Part shown: positions 54,261 to 63,986 of the stretch, in pieces
Numbering within the stretch: position 1 is the stretch's first letter
Layout of the letters: every line of letters begins with the position of its first letter
Assembly: GCA_963842575.1 (NCBI GenBank)
Contig: CAWJGS010000001.1
Span: 248,001-312,000 of the forward strand
Source: JACDER01 sp963842575
GTDB taxonomy: Bacteria; Actinomycetota; Thermoleophilia; Gaiellales; Gaiellaceae
DNA: 64,000 bases
Reading direction: 5' to 3'
The notes under the pieces: generated by a model
Databases searched by the model: none
The model's input: only the letters and a program-made list of their open reading frames with translations
Told to the model about the DNA's origin: nothing
Translations under genes and position numbers: made by a program

Positions 54261-56219
54261 GAACCGACGAGCTGCCCGATGGTGTCGAGCAGCGCCTGCT
54301 GGTCGAAGCTGCGCTTGGCCATGTACGCGTCCGCGCCGGCCTCCAGACCCGCGCGGCGGTCTTCCTCTTCGCCCCTCGTGGTGACGATGATGACGGGAAG
54401 CTCGGCGTGGCGCTCGTCGGCCCGGATGGCGCGGATGAGCTCGATGCCGTCGACTTCCGGCATCTCGATGTCCGTGACGACGAGGCCGATGCCGGCTTCC
54501 TCGTCCAGACAGCGCAACGCATCGCGGCCGTCGCGGGCGGTCACGACGCGGTAGCCCGCCGCCTCGAGGATGCTGCGCTGGAGCTCGCGCACGGTGAACG
54601 AGTCTTCCACGACCAGCACCTTCGGGTGGGTTCCGGCGGCAGGGACCGGTTCGACCGCGGGAGCCGGCGGCGCGTGCGTGGCGCGCGGGCCGCGGACGAG
54701 CGTCGCCGGGTCGAGCAGCAGCGCGATCCGCCCGTCTCCGAGGATGGACGCGCCCAGGTAGCCGCGGACCGGGGCCAGGAGCGGACCGAGGGACTTGACC
54801 ACGACTTCCTCTTCCCCGATCAGAAGGTCGCAGACGGCGGCGATCCGCCGGCCGGAAGCCGAGATGATCATCGCCGGCGCGTGCCGGGCGGGCTGCGCGC
54901 CGGACGACCCGATCAGGGCAGCCAGGTCGAAGACCGGCACGGCCTGGCCGCGCAGCTCGATGCTGGGCCGGCCGGCAAGCCAGAGCGTGCTGTCCACCGC
55001 GACGACCTCCTCCACGGCGGGCAGCGGCAGGCCGAAGACCTGCCCTTCGCGCTCGACCAGGAGGACGTCCAGCAGCGCCAGTGTCAGTGGAAGAAGGAGT
55101 GTCGTGGTCGTCCCGCGGCCGGGAACGCTCTCGATGCTCATGCTCCCGCTGAACGACTCGACCGCCGTCTTGACGGCGTCGAGCCCGACCCCGCGACCGG
55201 AGAGCTCGCTCACCTCACGCGCGGTCGAGAATCCCGGCGCTGGTGAGCAGGTCGACGAGCGTCTCGCCCGTCTCGGCGGCCGCGCCGAAAACCTCCGGCG
55301 GCAGACCCTGGCCGTCGTCGGAGATGACGATCGCGACCATCCCTCCGCGCTGCTCCGCCTTGAGCTCGACGCGGCCCTGCCGGCTCTTGCCGGCGCGCTC
55401 GCGCTCCGCGGGCGTCCCAACACCGTGCGCGACCGAGTTCCGCAGGACATGGACGATCGGCTCCGCGATGCCTTCGAGGATGACGCGGTCGAGCTCGGTC
55501 TCGGCGCCGGTGACGACCAGCTCCACGTCTGTCCCCCTGGCGGCGGCGATGTTGCGCACGGCGTGCGGGAACGGCCCCGTGATGGAGGACAGAGGAAGGG
55601 TCCGCATCTCGATCGCCGTTTCCTGAAGCTCGCCGAGCAGGCGGGCGCCGACGTCCAGCTCGTCCGACAGCGACTCGGCCTCCTGCAGCCGCTCGTCCCC
55701 GATCGCATGTTCCAGCCGCCGCCGGTGCAGCACCGTCTCCCCCACCAGGTCGAGCAGCCGGTCGAGCTTCTCGGCCGGCACGCGGATGGAGCGGCGCTTG
55801 ACCTGGGGCTCGAGCAGCTCGGGGAGTGGAGGAGGGAGCGGGGCGGGGCGGCCGATCTGGTGGCGGCTGGCGGCGAGCTCCTCCAGCAGGTCGGCGTCCT
55901 CCTCGCCGCCGCCGACGACGTGCCGGCGGAGCGAGTCGGCGGCGCGCAGCAGCGGGTCGATCAGCTCCGTGGGGAACTCACCGCCGTCGCGGACGCCGTC
56001 GAGGACATCCTCGACAGCATGTGCGAGCACCTGGATCTCCTCGAGCCCGAGCATCCCGGCCGCTCCTTTGATCGTATGAGCGTCGCGAAAGAGAGAGTCG
56101 ACCGCGTCGGGCGCCGCGCGCCCGGCCTCGAGCGCCAGCAGCGTGTCGACCATGTGATCGAGACGCCCGGTCGCCTCGTCCCGGAAGATCTCGAGGAACT
56201 CGGGGCGACCCTCGGTCAT
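54257..56219 (-). CDS. cheA: Hybrid histidine kinase CheA with C-terminal receiver (one frameshift)
   Basis: About 654 residues: HPt (FRDAHTIKGAAGML, His at about 47), dimerisation domain, ATPase (DDGQGLPPEV, then SELSGRGVGLDAVK), CheW-like domain and a receiver (VLVVEDSFTVRELQ, Asp in VTDIEMPEVDG, Lys in YMAKRSFD). The N box reads HVLRNSVAHGV, where CheA normally has NSxDHG, so an Asp is replaced by Ala. A shift lies near 55225. CheA-receiver hybrids are typical of alternative, non-flagellar chemosensory systems. Confidence 0.88.
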
Positions 56220-56617
56220 GCGCCTCCCTGGACAGCGGTGAAGACGCCTTCGAGGTCGACGACGCCCACGAGCTCGTCGTCAACCAGAGTCGAGCCGGCG
56301 ATGAACGGCGAGTCGGCCTCCTGCATCGGCCCCGGCAGTTCGGCCACGTCCGTCACTTGATCGATGGCGAGTCCGGCCCGCCGGCCTGCCTCCTCGGCGA
56401 TGACGAGCCGCGCGCCGGGACGTGCGTGTGCGGTACCGAGCACCACGGCGAGGTCGATGACGGGCAGCACGTGCCCGCGCAGGTTGCGGACGCCGAGGAC
56501 CGCCGGCGGAGCGCCGGGCACGGGCGCCAGCTGCCCGAGGTCGGCCACCTCGAGCACCTGACCGACCGGCAGGGCGAAGTTCTCGTCGCCCACGCGGAAG
56601 CGGACGTGAACGCTCAT
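56216..56617 (-). CDS. cheW: CheW coupling protein
   Basis: 133 residues. It has the CheW fold with FALPVGQVLEVADL, VLGVRNLRGHVLPVIDL and GLAIDQVTDVAELP. It links receptors to CheA. Its stop overlaps the cheA start and its start overlaps the MCP stop, showing tight coupling. Confidence 0.92.
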   Translation of the reverse strand: MSVHVRFRVGDENFALPVGQVLEVADLGQLAPVPGAPPAVLGVRNLRGHVLPVIDLAVVLGTAHARPGARLVIAEEAGRRAGLAIDQVTDVAELPGPMQEADSPFIAGSTLVDDELVGVVDLEGVFTAVQGGA

Positions 56618-58158
56618 GTCCGGTCTTCCTGCACGACCGGCTGGCCTTCCGTGTCGTACCCGGCGAGCGTGCGCTCGAGCTCGGCCACGAGCTCGTCCAC
56701 GCGTTCGGCCGTGACCACGCGCTCGGCCTGCTCCGCGGCGAGGCGGTCAGCGGCCTCCCGAACCTGCACCATCGCCGCGGCGACCTGGTCGGCGGCGGAT
56801 TTCTGCTGCTGCGTCGCCAGGATGGATTCCTCCAGCATCTCGACCGTCGAGCTCATGAGCTCGCCAACCTCGCGCGCCTGGCGCGTGCCCTGCTCGGTGG
56901 CCATGATCGTCGCGTTCGTCTCGTCCTGGACGCCGGCGACGATCTCGCGGATCGAATCCGTCGAGCGGATGGAGCGCTCCGCCAGCTTGCGCACCTCGCT
57001 CGCGACCACCGCGAAACCACGGCCCGCATCTCCGGCGCGCGCGGCCTCGATCGCGGCGTTGAGCGCGAGGAGGTTCGTCTGCTCGGCCAGCTCGTTGATG
57101 AGCTCGAGGATCTCGCCGATCTTCTGCGAGCGCTCACCGAGCGAGAGAGTCCGTTCTGCAATTGCCTCGACTTTCGCGCGCATGTCCTGCATCGTGTCCC
57201 CGGTTCGCTCGGCTACTTCGGAGACGCGCCGCATGTTGTCCGAGAGCGACGTCGCTGTTGCGGCGAGCTCCTCGATCGTCGCCGAGCTTTCCGCGACGGC
57301 CGACGACTGCTCGCTCGTGGCAGAGACCGTCTCTCGCGCGGCGTTTCGCAGCTCCTGCACGACGTCCGACAGAACGCCTGTCGTCGCCCGTACGTGCTCG
57401 AGCAGGTCCTCGAGATTGCGCTCGCGGTCCGAAAGCGATCCCACCGCGCTCTTCAGCCGCGCCTCGCGGTCGGCCACCTGGCCGATCAGGCGGAAGGCAT
57501 AGATCGTGAAACCGACGGCGCCCAGCAGGCCGAGGATCCCGGCGATCAGCCCGGCGATCAGCGCCTCGTTGCCCGCGGACTTCGCCTCGGACACGGCCTG
57601 ATCGGCCTGAGCAGTCTGAATCGCCGCCAGCTCGTTGAGCGGCGGAATGACGCTGTTGCTGTATGCGTTCTGCTGCTCGAGCGCCTTCACCAGGCTTGGT
57701 CCGCCCGCTTGCCCCGTCAGAGCCGGCTTGACGTTTTCGATGAAGTTGGAGATCGAAGCCTGGTTTGCGGCGATGGCCTCGGCCTTCTTCGTGCGCTCGA
57801 GATCCGTCTGCGTGTGCACGCTGCTCAGGCTGGAGAGGAACTCGACGCGGGCCCGGTCGAGGCGGGCGAGAGTCTCGTCGCTCGTCTCCGTGACGTAGCT
57901 GAAGATCGCCGCCTGCTCCTGCCAGAACGCAGCGATCGCTCGCTGGACCTGCTCCGCGTCATCCCGTGCGTCGAGCGCGTTGTGCTGGTACTGGTCGAGT
58001 GCGCTCTCGTATCGCCAGATGGTGACGCCGAGGGTAGTTGCCAGAAGCAGGACGATCGCGAGGCTCGCGATGACGATTCGACGGGCGGGTTCGCGTGGGA
58101 TCCGGCCGGCGACGGCGGTCAATCCCGCGCGCCGACCGCTCTCGGTTCCAGAGCTCAT
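56614..58158 (-). CDS. Methyl-accepting chemotaxis protein
   Basis: 514 residues. TM1 (about 28-48) and TM2 (about 200-222) flank a roughly 150-residue helical extracytoplasmic domain. The signalling hairpin tip is QTNLLALNAAIEAARAGDAGRGFAVVASEVRKLAERS, given here in parts: QTNLLALNAAIEAARAG and RGFAVVASEVRKLAERS. A clear HAMP is not obvious. The C-terminal CheR-docking pentapeptide is absent. It is the first gene of the che operon, and its ligand is unknown. Confidence 0.92.
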   Translation of the reverse strand: MSSGTESGRRAGLTAVAGRIPREPARRIVIASLAIVLLLATTLGVTIWRYESALDQYQHNALDARDDAEQVQRAIAAFWQEQAAIFSYVTETSDETLARLDRARVEFLSSLSSVHTQTDLERTKKAEAIAANQASISNFIENVKPALTGQAGGPSLVKALEQQNAYSNSVIPPLNELAAIQTAQADQAVSEAKSAGNEALIAGLIAGILGLLGAVGFTIYAFRLIGQVADREARLKSAVGSLSDRERNLEDLLEHVRATTGVLSDVVQELRNAARETVSATSEQSSAVAESSATIEELAATATSLSDNMRRVSEVAERTGDTMQDMRAKVEAIAERTLSLGERSQKIGEILELINELAEQTNLLALNAAIEAARAGDAGRGFAVVASEVRKLAERSIRSTDSIREIVAGVQDETNATIMATEQGTRQAREVGELMSSTVEMLEESILATQQQKSAADQVAAAMVQVREAADRLAAEQAERVVTAERVDELVAELERTLAGYDTEGQPVVQEDRT

Positions 58159-58464
58159 CCGACCGTCCTACTTCTCGCCTTGCACGAGCGTTCCTCCGGC
58201 AGGATAGAGGCCGGAAGACCCGGACTCTGAGGCTCAGGTCGAGGCTAATGCTCTCGGCGGTGCTCAAGACGTGCTCGAGCTCTTCCGCGTGCGGCGTCCG
58301 TCATCGTTCGCCGTGTAGACCCCTCAGGGATCTGATCTCGCCGCGAGAGTGCTTGAGGAAGAACGGCGTGGTGATGCTGTCGTCGGAGTTGCGGAGGAGG
58401 CAGCGGGCGCTCGTCGGGCATATTGCGTGTAGATCGACGTACGACGAGCACGCCCTAGCGACCT
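58159..58464. other. Intergenic region upstream of the che operon
   Basis: 306 bp between the MCP start and the dioxygenase stop, both on the minus strand. It should hold the che promoter. A minus-strand stretch (about 58310-58420) reads RCLLRNSDDSITTPFFLKHS and looks protein-like, but it has no start and no recognised family. It may be a gene fragment. Confidence 0.4.
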
Positions 58465-59680
58465 CTAGCTCACTGCGAAGCGCGCGGCCTCGGATAGATC
58501 GCAAGGCTCCGGGAGCTGCACGCGGAACTTCCGGTTTGCGAGCGATGCCGGCGAGCTGTAGCTGCACTTCCACAGGATCTGAGGGCCTCGAGCCGTCGCG
58601 CCCTCGCGATGCAAGCCGCTCGCGTTCCAGAGGACGATGGTGCCCGCGCGTGGGCTGAGCGTACGAATAGCCGAGTCTGGCACGAGCTCGGCGAACTCGG
58701 TCGCGGGTGCAACGCGGCGTCCTCCGGGCGCCCACGGCCACAGCGCCGCGTACGGCCCCTCGCCGGTGCTCCCCGCCACGTACTCCAACTGGTCGGTGCC
58801 TGCCTGGACGTCGGAGAGGTGAAGGACCACTCTCACAAGGCGTTTGTCTTGTGCGTCGCGATGCCAGTTCTCCCAGGACTCGGTGTCCTCGGGAGGTGCA
58901 GCCTTGTACACCTGATTACAGTGGGTGAGCTTGCCCCACATCCCGAGGTAAGCATTGACGACGTCGAGCAACCTTGACGAGACCGCTATCCGCAGCCAAG
59001 GATCGTCGAGGGGCAGTTCAGCGTTCCTGCCGTATCGTCGATGGGCGAGCTCTTTCGGCGTGGTTTTCTCAGCGGCTGCTCCGCTCCGCGTAAGCCTGCG
59101 CTCTGCCTCGCGCCCGAATGTGGTCGCCTCGTCGGTGACGTCCTTCCAGAGATCGGTCGAGAACAGCCGCGCGAACTCGATTTCGGCTATCCCGTCCGTT
59201 CTGAGGCGCGCAACGAGCTCCGACTGGAGATCGTCGAGCACCGGCGGATGCTCTGCCATGAGCCGGCGGGCTTCCTCGTTGGTGCCGAGCTGATCTTCGC
59301 GTTCGTACGCGGTCAGCAAGCGGGTGCGCTCCTGCTCCCGGGGCTGCGACGCCAAGAGGGACTTCTGAAGCTCCAGATGCTCCCCCAGGGCGACTCGCTG
59401 CGCTTCGAGCTGTTGGATCCGGGAATCGATTTGTGCAAGCTGTTCCTCCGATGCACGCGCTCGCGCGGACTCGAGCTCGTCGATCCGCGCCGAGACCTTG
59501 GCAATTCGCGCCTCGCACCCGGCCACCTTGCGCTCGAGCCTTGGACGACCCTTGCCCGGGAACCGATATTTTTGTTGGTTTCCCGGCCGCGAGTGACTCG
59601 TCTGTTTCACGGGCCGCGAGCGACTCACCCGTTCGCGGGGGCTGCACGCTTGCAGAGGCCGCCGCCGAGGGATTCTCCAT
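58465..59680 (-). CDS. PhyH-like Fe(II)/2-oxoglutarate dioxygenase with N-terminal coiled coil
   Basis: About 405 residues. Residues about 60-145 are a heptad-rich coiled coil (KVSARIDELESARARASEEQ ... RIQQLEAQRVALGEHLELQK). The C-terminal domain has the iron facial triad candidates His and Asp in ENWHRDAQDKRLVRVVLHLS and His in ASGLHREGATARGP, with the 2-oxoglutarate Arg seven residues on. The ATG at 59680 (MENPSAAASASV) is one possible start, requiring a shift near 59565. No stop separates it from RsmG, so the boundary is uncertain. The substrate is unknown. Confidence 0.68.
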
Positions 59681-60318
59681 CTTTGTGTACACATTGAGAC
59701 AGAGGCCACCCTCGCCGAGGATCGCGACCGGTGACAAGCTCAGCCGAAGCGCCGCCGCTCGCACCTCGTCCTCGACGCGATCCTTCCCGGGTCGTGCGCC
59801 CACAGTACGAGCGCGCCTCCGTCTTTGAGGAGTGGGGCTGCAAGGCGAAACATGGCAGGCGCCTGCAACAGCCCGCGAGCCGTCACGAGATCGAACTGCG
59901 ACTCCCCGTCTGTCCACAGTTGAACCGGAGCCTGTACGACCTCGACGTTCGCGAGCGCCATCGCCTCGACGCACTGCCCGAGGAACCCGCATCGTCTCCC
60001 GTCCTGCTCGATCAGCGTGAAGCGTGCATCGGGTAGAGCTGCGGCGAGCGCAAGACCAGGGAAGCCGGCGCCGCTCCCGATATCCGCCGCATCCTTCGCC
60101 CGGCGAACCTGCTCGAGCTCGAGTGCATCGAGCGACTCAGCGAGCCTCTCCACCGCGTGAATGCGCCACTTCGGCATGACGCGGCTGCCCTGATCCGTCC
60201 GGACTCGGTCGACGAAGACGGTCAGCGCGGCGATCTCGCGCGCCCCGAGTCCGTGCGGTTCGGCCACGGCGCGAACGTCGTCTTCGGTGCTCGGGACTGC
60301 GGCGTTGGAATCCACCAT
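59681..60318 (-). CDS. rsmG: 16S rRNA m7G527 methyltransferase RsmG (frame broken at the end)
   Basis: About 210 residues. Core motifs are RLAESLDALELEQVRRA, ADIGSGAGFPGLALAAALP, FTLIEQDGRRCGFL and FDLVTARGLLQAP. The original frame stops at 59740, but the true C-terminal strands (LSLSPVAILGEGGLCLNVYTK) continue in another frame after a shift near 59770. It methylates N7 of G527 in 16S rRNA. RsmG often lies near parAB and oriC, but neither is visible here. Confidence 0.82.
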
Positions 60319-60516
60319 GGTGAAGAAATCATCCTGCCAGACGTGGAAGGAGCGTCGATTACGCTCCGGTGCCTGGCGGACGTCGTCGGGGCGCAGGAGG
60401 AGCGACTCGTCGGATCGGACGCGCGAGCCGCTCCCTGACCGCGTGCGGACGTCGACTCGCTGAAGGCGCTCTCGATCATCTGAGCGGTGCTCGCTGCTCG
60501 CGTCTAACCTGCTGCC

Positions 60517-60930
60517 GTGGAGATCGAGGACGCCGAGCGCCGCGTTCGTGACTTGTCTGCCCGCCTTCGGGAGCTGTCGTCCGAGCTGGCCGCGGTCGTC
60601 GACGAGAGCGAAGGTGTCATCCGGGACCCGCCGCGGGAGGATCTGCTCGCGCTGGCCCGCCGGATGAAGACGATGAGGAGCTCTCGCTCCCGGAGGGACG
60701 CCGCGATTTGATCGAGGAGCGGCTGTTCGCCACGGGCGTCCAGCCGGAACGTGGCGGCGATCGCACCGGAGATGCCGGAGACGTCGTCTGACGAAGTCGA
60801 CTCCGTCGGCGTATTCGACGGCCAGGTTGTTTGGGTGCTCGAGAGCGAAGTGAGCAACAAATTCCGTTCCGCTTTATGTCGGAGCGGAGTCGACGCCTAT
60901 CGTCATACGTCGGTATCTCTACGTGGCTAG
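60517..60930 (+). CDS. Hypothetical protein (frame broken)
   Basis: About 137 residues from a GTG. The first part is a charged helix (RRVRDLSARLRELSSELAAV). After shifts near 60672 and 60745 it continues as LSLPEGRRDLIEERLFATG and then VFDGQVVWVLESEVSNKF to a TAG at 60928. Both junctions keep coding-like composition. No family is recognised. It is divergent from rsmG and converges on a small secreted-protein gene. Confidence 0.5.
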
Positions 60931-61498
60931 GCCGTCACGGAGAAATCGCCGAACGTGTACGCCTGCGTGGTGAGCGGCGCGTGGCCGGAACCGTCTGTGC
61001 CGAGGTTGACCCACTGCAGCGCGCGCGTGGCGCTCGTCTCGGTGCCGTACGAGAGCACGTCGTCCGTCCCGAGCGGGCCTACCCTGCACACGGAACACGA
61101 CGTGGGCGTCGCAGCCGCACACCTCGCCGAGCGCGGTGTCCGTGTACGACACCATCATGTGGTTCCCACCGGAGAAGTGCGCGCAGTCGATGTTGTAGGT
61201 GGCTCGTTCTCTCGCGAGAATGCCGTTGTTGTACTGGACCTCGATCGCGCCCACATCGCCGTCGCAGTCCCCTGACGGGTCGTTGTTCGCTGTTGACGTA
61301 GACGGTCTCGCCGTCGCTGATCGTGCTCGTGATCGTGATCTTGTGGATCGCCTGGCCGCCGGCGAAGGGGGTGATGAAGATGGAACCGTTGAATTTCGCG
61401 GAGCCGGTGAGGTGTCCCTGCGGCGTGGCCGCAGCCGCGAGCCCTGCGAATGCGAGCGCCGCGACGCACGTGCCGCAGATTGTTACGACTGTCTTCAT
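60927..61498 (-). CDS. Small secreted protein, NDxSGxCDGD family, copy A (frame broken)
   Basis: About 190 residues. The signal peptide ends near GLAAAA, followed by TPQGHLTGSAKF. A middle segment reads NNDPSGDCDGDVGAIEVQYN and then NIDCAHFSGGNHMMVSY. The C-terminus is WVNLGTDGSGHAP and finally FGDFSVTA. Shifts lie near 61290 and 61075. The motif with two Cys suggests a disulfide and perhaps a metal-binding Asp/Asn loop. It shares a 15-bp leader (GTGACCTCCTCTAGG) with copy B. Confidence 0.65.
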
Positions 61499-61503
61499 GC
61501 TTC

Positions 61504-61518
61504 GTGACCTCCTCTAGG
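61504..61518 (-). promoter_or_regulatory. Leader/RBS shared with copy B
   Basis: GTGACCTCCTCTAGG (plus-strand view) is identical at 62873-62887, each time directly ahead of a family start codon. It contains the GGAGGT ribosome-binding site. The identity shows that 5' regions were duplicated together with the genes. Confidence 0.6.
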
Positions 61519-61648
61519 CCCTGGGGCGACCTCACTACTCCGCGGGGGTCCGCTGTAGCCAGGCCTTCGAAGCGGATCGGAGAGTTGGGCCGCAAACTCT
61601 CGGATCCGGACGTTCAAACCACGTACATCGGCGAGCTTCGGCTTCGTG

Positions 61649-61668
61649 CTGACGCCTCGGGGCGTCAG
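61649..61668 (-). terminator. Hairpin after the ABM-like gene
   Basis: CTGACGCC and GGCGTCAG form a perfect 8-bp stem with a 4-nt loop. It lies about 10 bp past the expected end of the ABM-like protein (YVEA), supporting a stop near 61677 and a one-base loss in the sequence. Confidence 0.55.
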
Positions 61669-61676
61669 TTCGCATT

Positions 61677-61945
61677 CTAGCCTCGACGTAGGCTGAGATC
61701 GGTTGGATGACGCCGTGCTCCTGCATCGCGGCTAGGACTTCAGGCGGCGGCGACGCCAACATTCCCTGCAGGGCCGCAGGGTCGGACACGTCAGCTGTGA
61801 TTGCGATGTTGTTGCTCCCGTCTTGGGCGACGTAGTCGGTCACGTTGGTGCCGGTCCCCGATTCGATGGCGGCGGCACGTTCCGCCTTGCCTTGCAGCCA
61901 ACGGTCGATGTCTTCGACGGCATGGGTGATGACGACTTTGGGCAT
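61677..61945 (-). CDS. Small ABM-like (ferredoxin-fold) cytosolic protein
   Basis: About 89 residues from the ATG at 61945: MPKVVITHAVEDIDRWLQGK, then NVTDYVAQDGSNNIAITADV and MQEHGVIQPISAYVEA. The composition and length match a widespread actinobacterial family related to antibiotic-biosynthesis-monooxygenase-like dimers; no enzymatic activity is assigned. As sequenced, the frame stays open to 61535, but the conserved domain and a terminator hairpin indicate the true end near 61677. Confidence 0.6.
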
Positions 61946-62286
61946 TCGACTCCCTTCGTGCGGCAGGTAGCGGTCTGTGTGGGCCCACCGTACTCCACCC
62001 AACGCCAAAACGTACGTCCGTGGTACCTAGCCAGTACAGGGAAGGAGCGGCCCCGCCCCAGATCGCCAGACGGCCCCCCGGGCGGCCTAGTTGCGCCCTG
62101 GCAGCTAGGGGTTGCGTGCCTGGCTATACAGCAGCCTTGCGGCGGCTCTTTCCAGACCTGCACACGGGAGCTGGTGAAGTAGACCCAGATCGTACCTCCT
62201 CGTGGGTGCGCCAACAGAGAGAGGGCCACGATCTCTCGCGGCCCTCTCTCGTTAGCTCGTTACGAGCCGAGTGAACGTGTCGGCGG
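61946..62286. other. Intergenic region with terminator of copy B
   Basis: 341 bp between the copy B stop and the ABM-like start. Apart from the hairpin at 62217-62250 it contains no convincing gene on either strand. The ABM-like promoter must lie here. Confidence 0.5.
62217..62250 (-). terminator. 11-bp hairpin after secreted protein copy B
   Basis: GAGAGAGGGCC and GGCCCTCTCTC are perfect complements around a 12-nt loop. The hairpin lies 37 bp beyond the copy B stop on the minus strand, with a TGTTGG after it. It is probably a terminator. Confidence 0.65.
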
Positions 62287-62867
62287 TTAGGCCGGCGGAG
62301 TGCAGTCGAGCGGCTTAGGCTGGATCGTCCAGTTTCCGTTGTCGCAGGGGACCTCGGGGAACACGTGGCCGTCGGCAAACGCACCCCCCGTGACGTAGCC
62401 GAGGTTGACCCAGTCCTGCGCGAGCGCAGGGTCGGTAGTCACGCCGATCTGGATCCGATCCTTCGCGGGCGGCTTGACGTTGATAGCCCGGACGATCACG
62501 TACGTGTTGCCCGTGGGATCAAGGAACGTGTCGATGTAGTCGACGCTGAAGCTCCGGCAGTTCGAGTAGTGGGCACAGGCGATCTGGTAGGCGGCGATCG
62601 TCCCGGCGGTGTACTTGACGTTGATCTGACCGTGGTCGCCGTCGCAGTTGCCCGACCTGTCATTTCTCAGGTTGTAGAACGCGCCGACCTGACCGTCGAA
62701 CGCCCCGCCGGTGTTGAAAGTGATGCGGCCGACGCCGATCTGGTCGTGAAGTTCCCGCCGCCGCTGATGCTGCCCTGGGTCACCGCATAGGCGACCGCCG
62801 TGAAGGTGAGCGCCGCCATAACGAGAACGATGATTGCTACGACTTTCTTCGATACGACTTTCTTCAT
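62287..62867 (-). CDS. Small secreted protein, NDxSGxCDGD family, copy B (frame broken)
   Basis: About 193 residues. The signal peptide ends near VAYA, then TQGSISGGGNFTT. The core has YNLRNDRSGNCDGDHGQINV and YQIACAHYSNCRSFSVDYID. The C-terminal region includes AQDWVNLGYVTGGAFADGHV and a Cys-containing tail (VPCDNGNW ... LDCTPPA) not present in the other copies. A shift lies near 62745. It shares its leader with copy A. Confidence 0.68.
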
Positions 62868-63432
62868 GCCTGGTGACCTCCTCTAGGTCCTGCCTGGAGC
62901 ATGGCCCTCCCCGTCTAGAGGAGCTTGACCGCAGCTCTTTCGCATATATGTATCTGCTAGGTGCGCCCATGCGAGAACCCGCTGGAAACAGGGGGTTTAC
63001 GCGTCTCTGCAGGCCGGTTCGGGTAACAACTGGGTAACGAACGACCGCCGCTACCCCCTGCGGGCGCGTCGTACGGCCAGGTACGGGTGAGGACGCGGCG
63101 TGGGTGCACGGGTGATGCACGGCTCACGCGGCAACGTGCCACTCGACCTTGACCCAGCCGCCGACCCGCCTTTGCACACCGGCCTCGCGTTGTCATCAGG
63201 GGAAGGCCGGGTTTCTGCTGTACGGCAGTTGTAGGGCTGGCGCCTGACTGTTCCCGGCAACGGCAGCAGCGCCAGGCGATGGTAGCGTGTTCTCAACCTG
63301 GGAAACAGACACGGCCGAGGCGGCGGCGGTCGGTTGCAGGTTGTACTTACAGCCACTCGGCGATACGGTGCTCTCACCAGGCGGGCATGCGGCGACCACG
63401 CTGCGCCGCAACCAACGGTAGGAAGGACCCTG
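62868..63432. other. Divergent intergenic region between copies B and C
   Basis: 565 bp. It carries the copy B leader (62873-62887), an AT-rich stretch GCATATATGTATC near 62941-62953 that could be a promoter, and several GC-rich partial palindromes. No ORF here has recognisable protein features. The AGGAAGGA before 63433 is the copy C ribosome-binding site. Confidence 0.45.
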
Positions 63433-63986
63433 ATGAAGAAGTACGTAGCGATCTGCGTCACGCTGGCGGCGCTCGTGTGGGTGGGTGTCGCGGCTGCGGA
63501 CACGCCGCAAGGCAAGCTGACCGGCCAGGCCACGATCGGTAACCCGCTCTGTTGCTCGAATTTCATAATCGCCAGCGGCAGCCCCGTGATAGACGGAGGC
63601 ACGTCCTACGTCGGCTTGGAGAACGACAAGTCAGGCAACTGCGACGGGGACAGCGGGCAAGTCCTGCTTGGCAACCTCCCGGCGGCGAACGTCGTCTGTG
63701 CGCACTATGTCGCCAGTTCGGGCTGCTGTACCACCGGTAGTCCGAAGATGCGTTTGCCGTCCAGCATCCGCAGATGGGGATTTATCTCATCTTCCGGATC
63801 ACCGACAACGGACCGCTCAGCGGCAGCGTCTCGCCGGACACCTGGGCGGAGGGCCCGGGCGTGGACACGCTCGCCGAGGCCAGGGCGATCGTGAACAAGG
63901 GACGCATCGGCGGCGACTTCGCGGCCACTCCCTGGATATTCGCGGACGTTGCGGCCGGTGACTTCACCGTGACCGCTGCACAGTGA
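63433..63986 (+). CDS. Small secreted protein, NDxSGxCDGD family, copy C (frame broken)
   Basis: About 184 residues. The signal peptide MKKYVAICVTLAALVWVG ends near VAAA, then DTPQGKLTGQATI. The core is LENDKSGNCDGDSGQVLLGN and NVVCAHYVASSGCC. After a shift near 63750 it continues HPQMGIYLIFRITDNG and ends AGDFTVTAAQ. The C-terminal GDF-VTA motif matches copy A. It is divergent from copy B. Confidence 0.68.

Noticed and set aside
59000..60500. Chromosome origin next to rsmG
   Set aside because: No DnaA-box cluster, dnaA, parA, parB or AT-rich unwinding element is visible.
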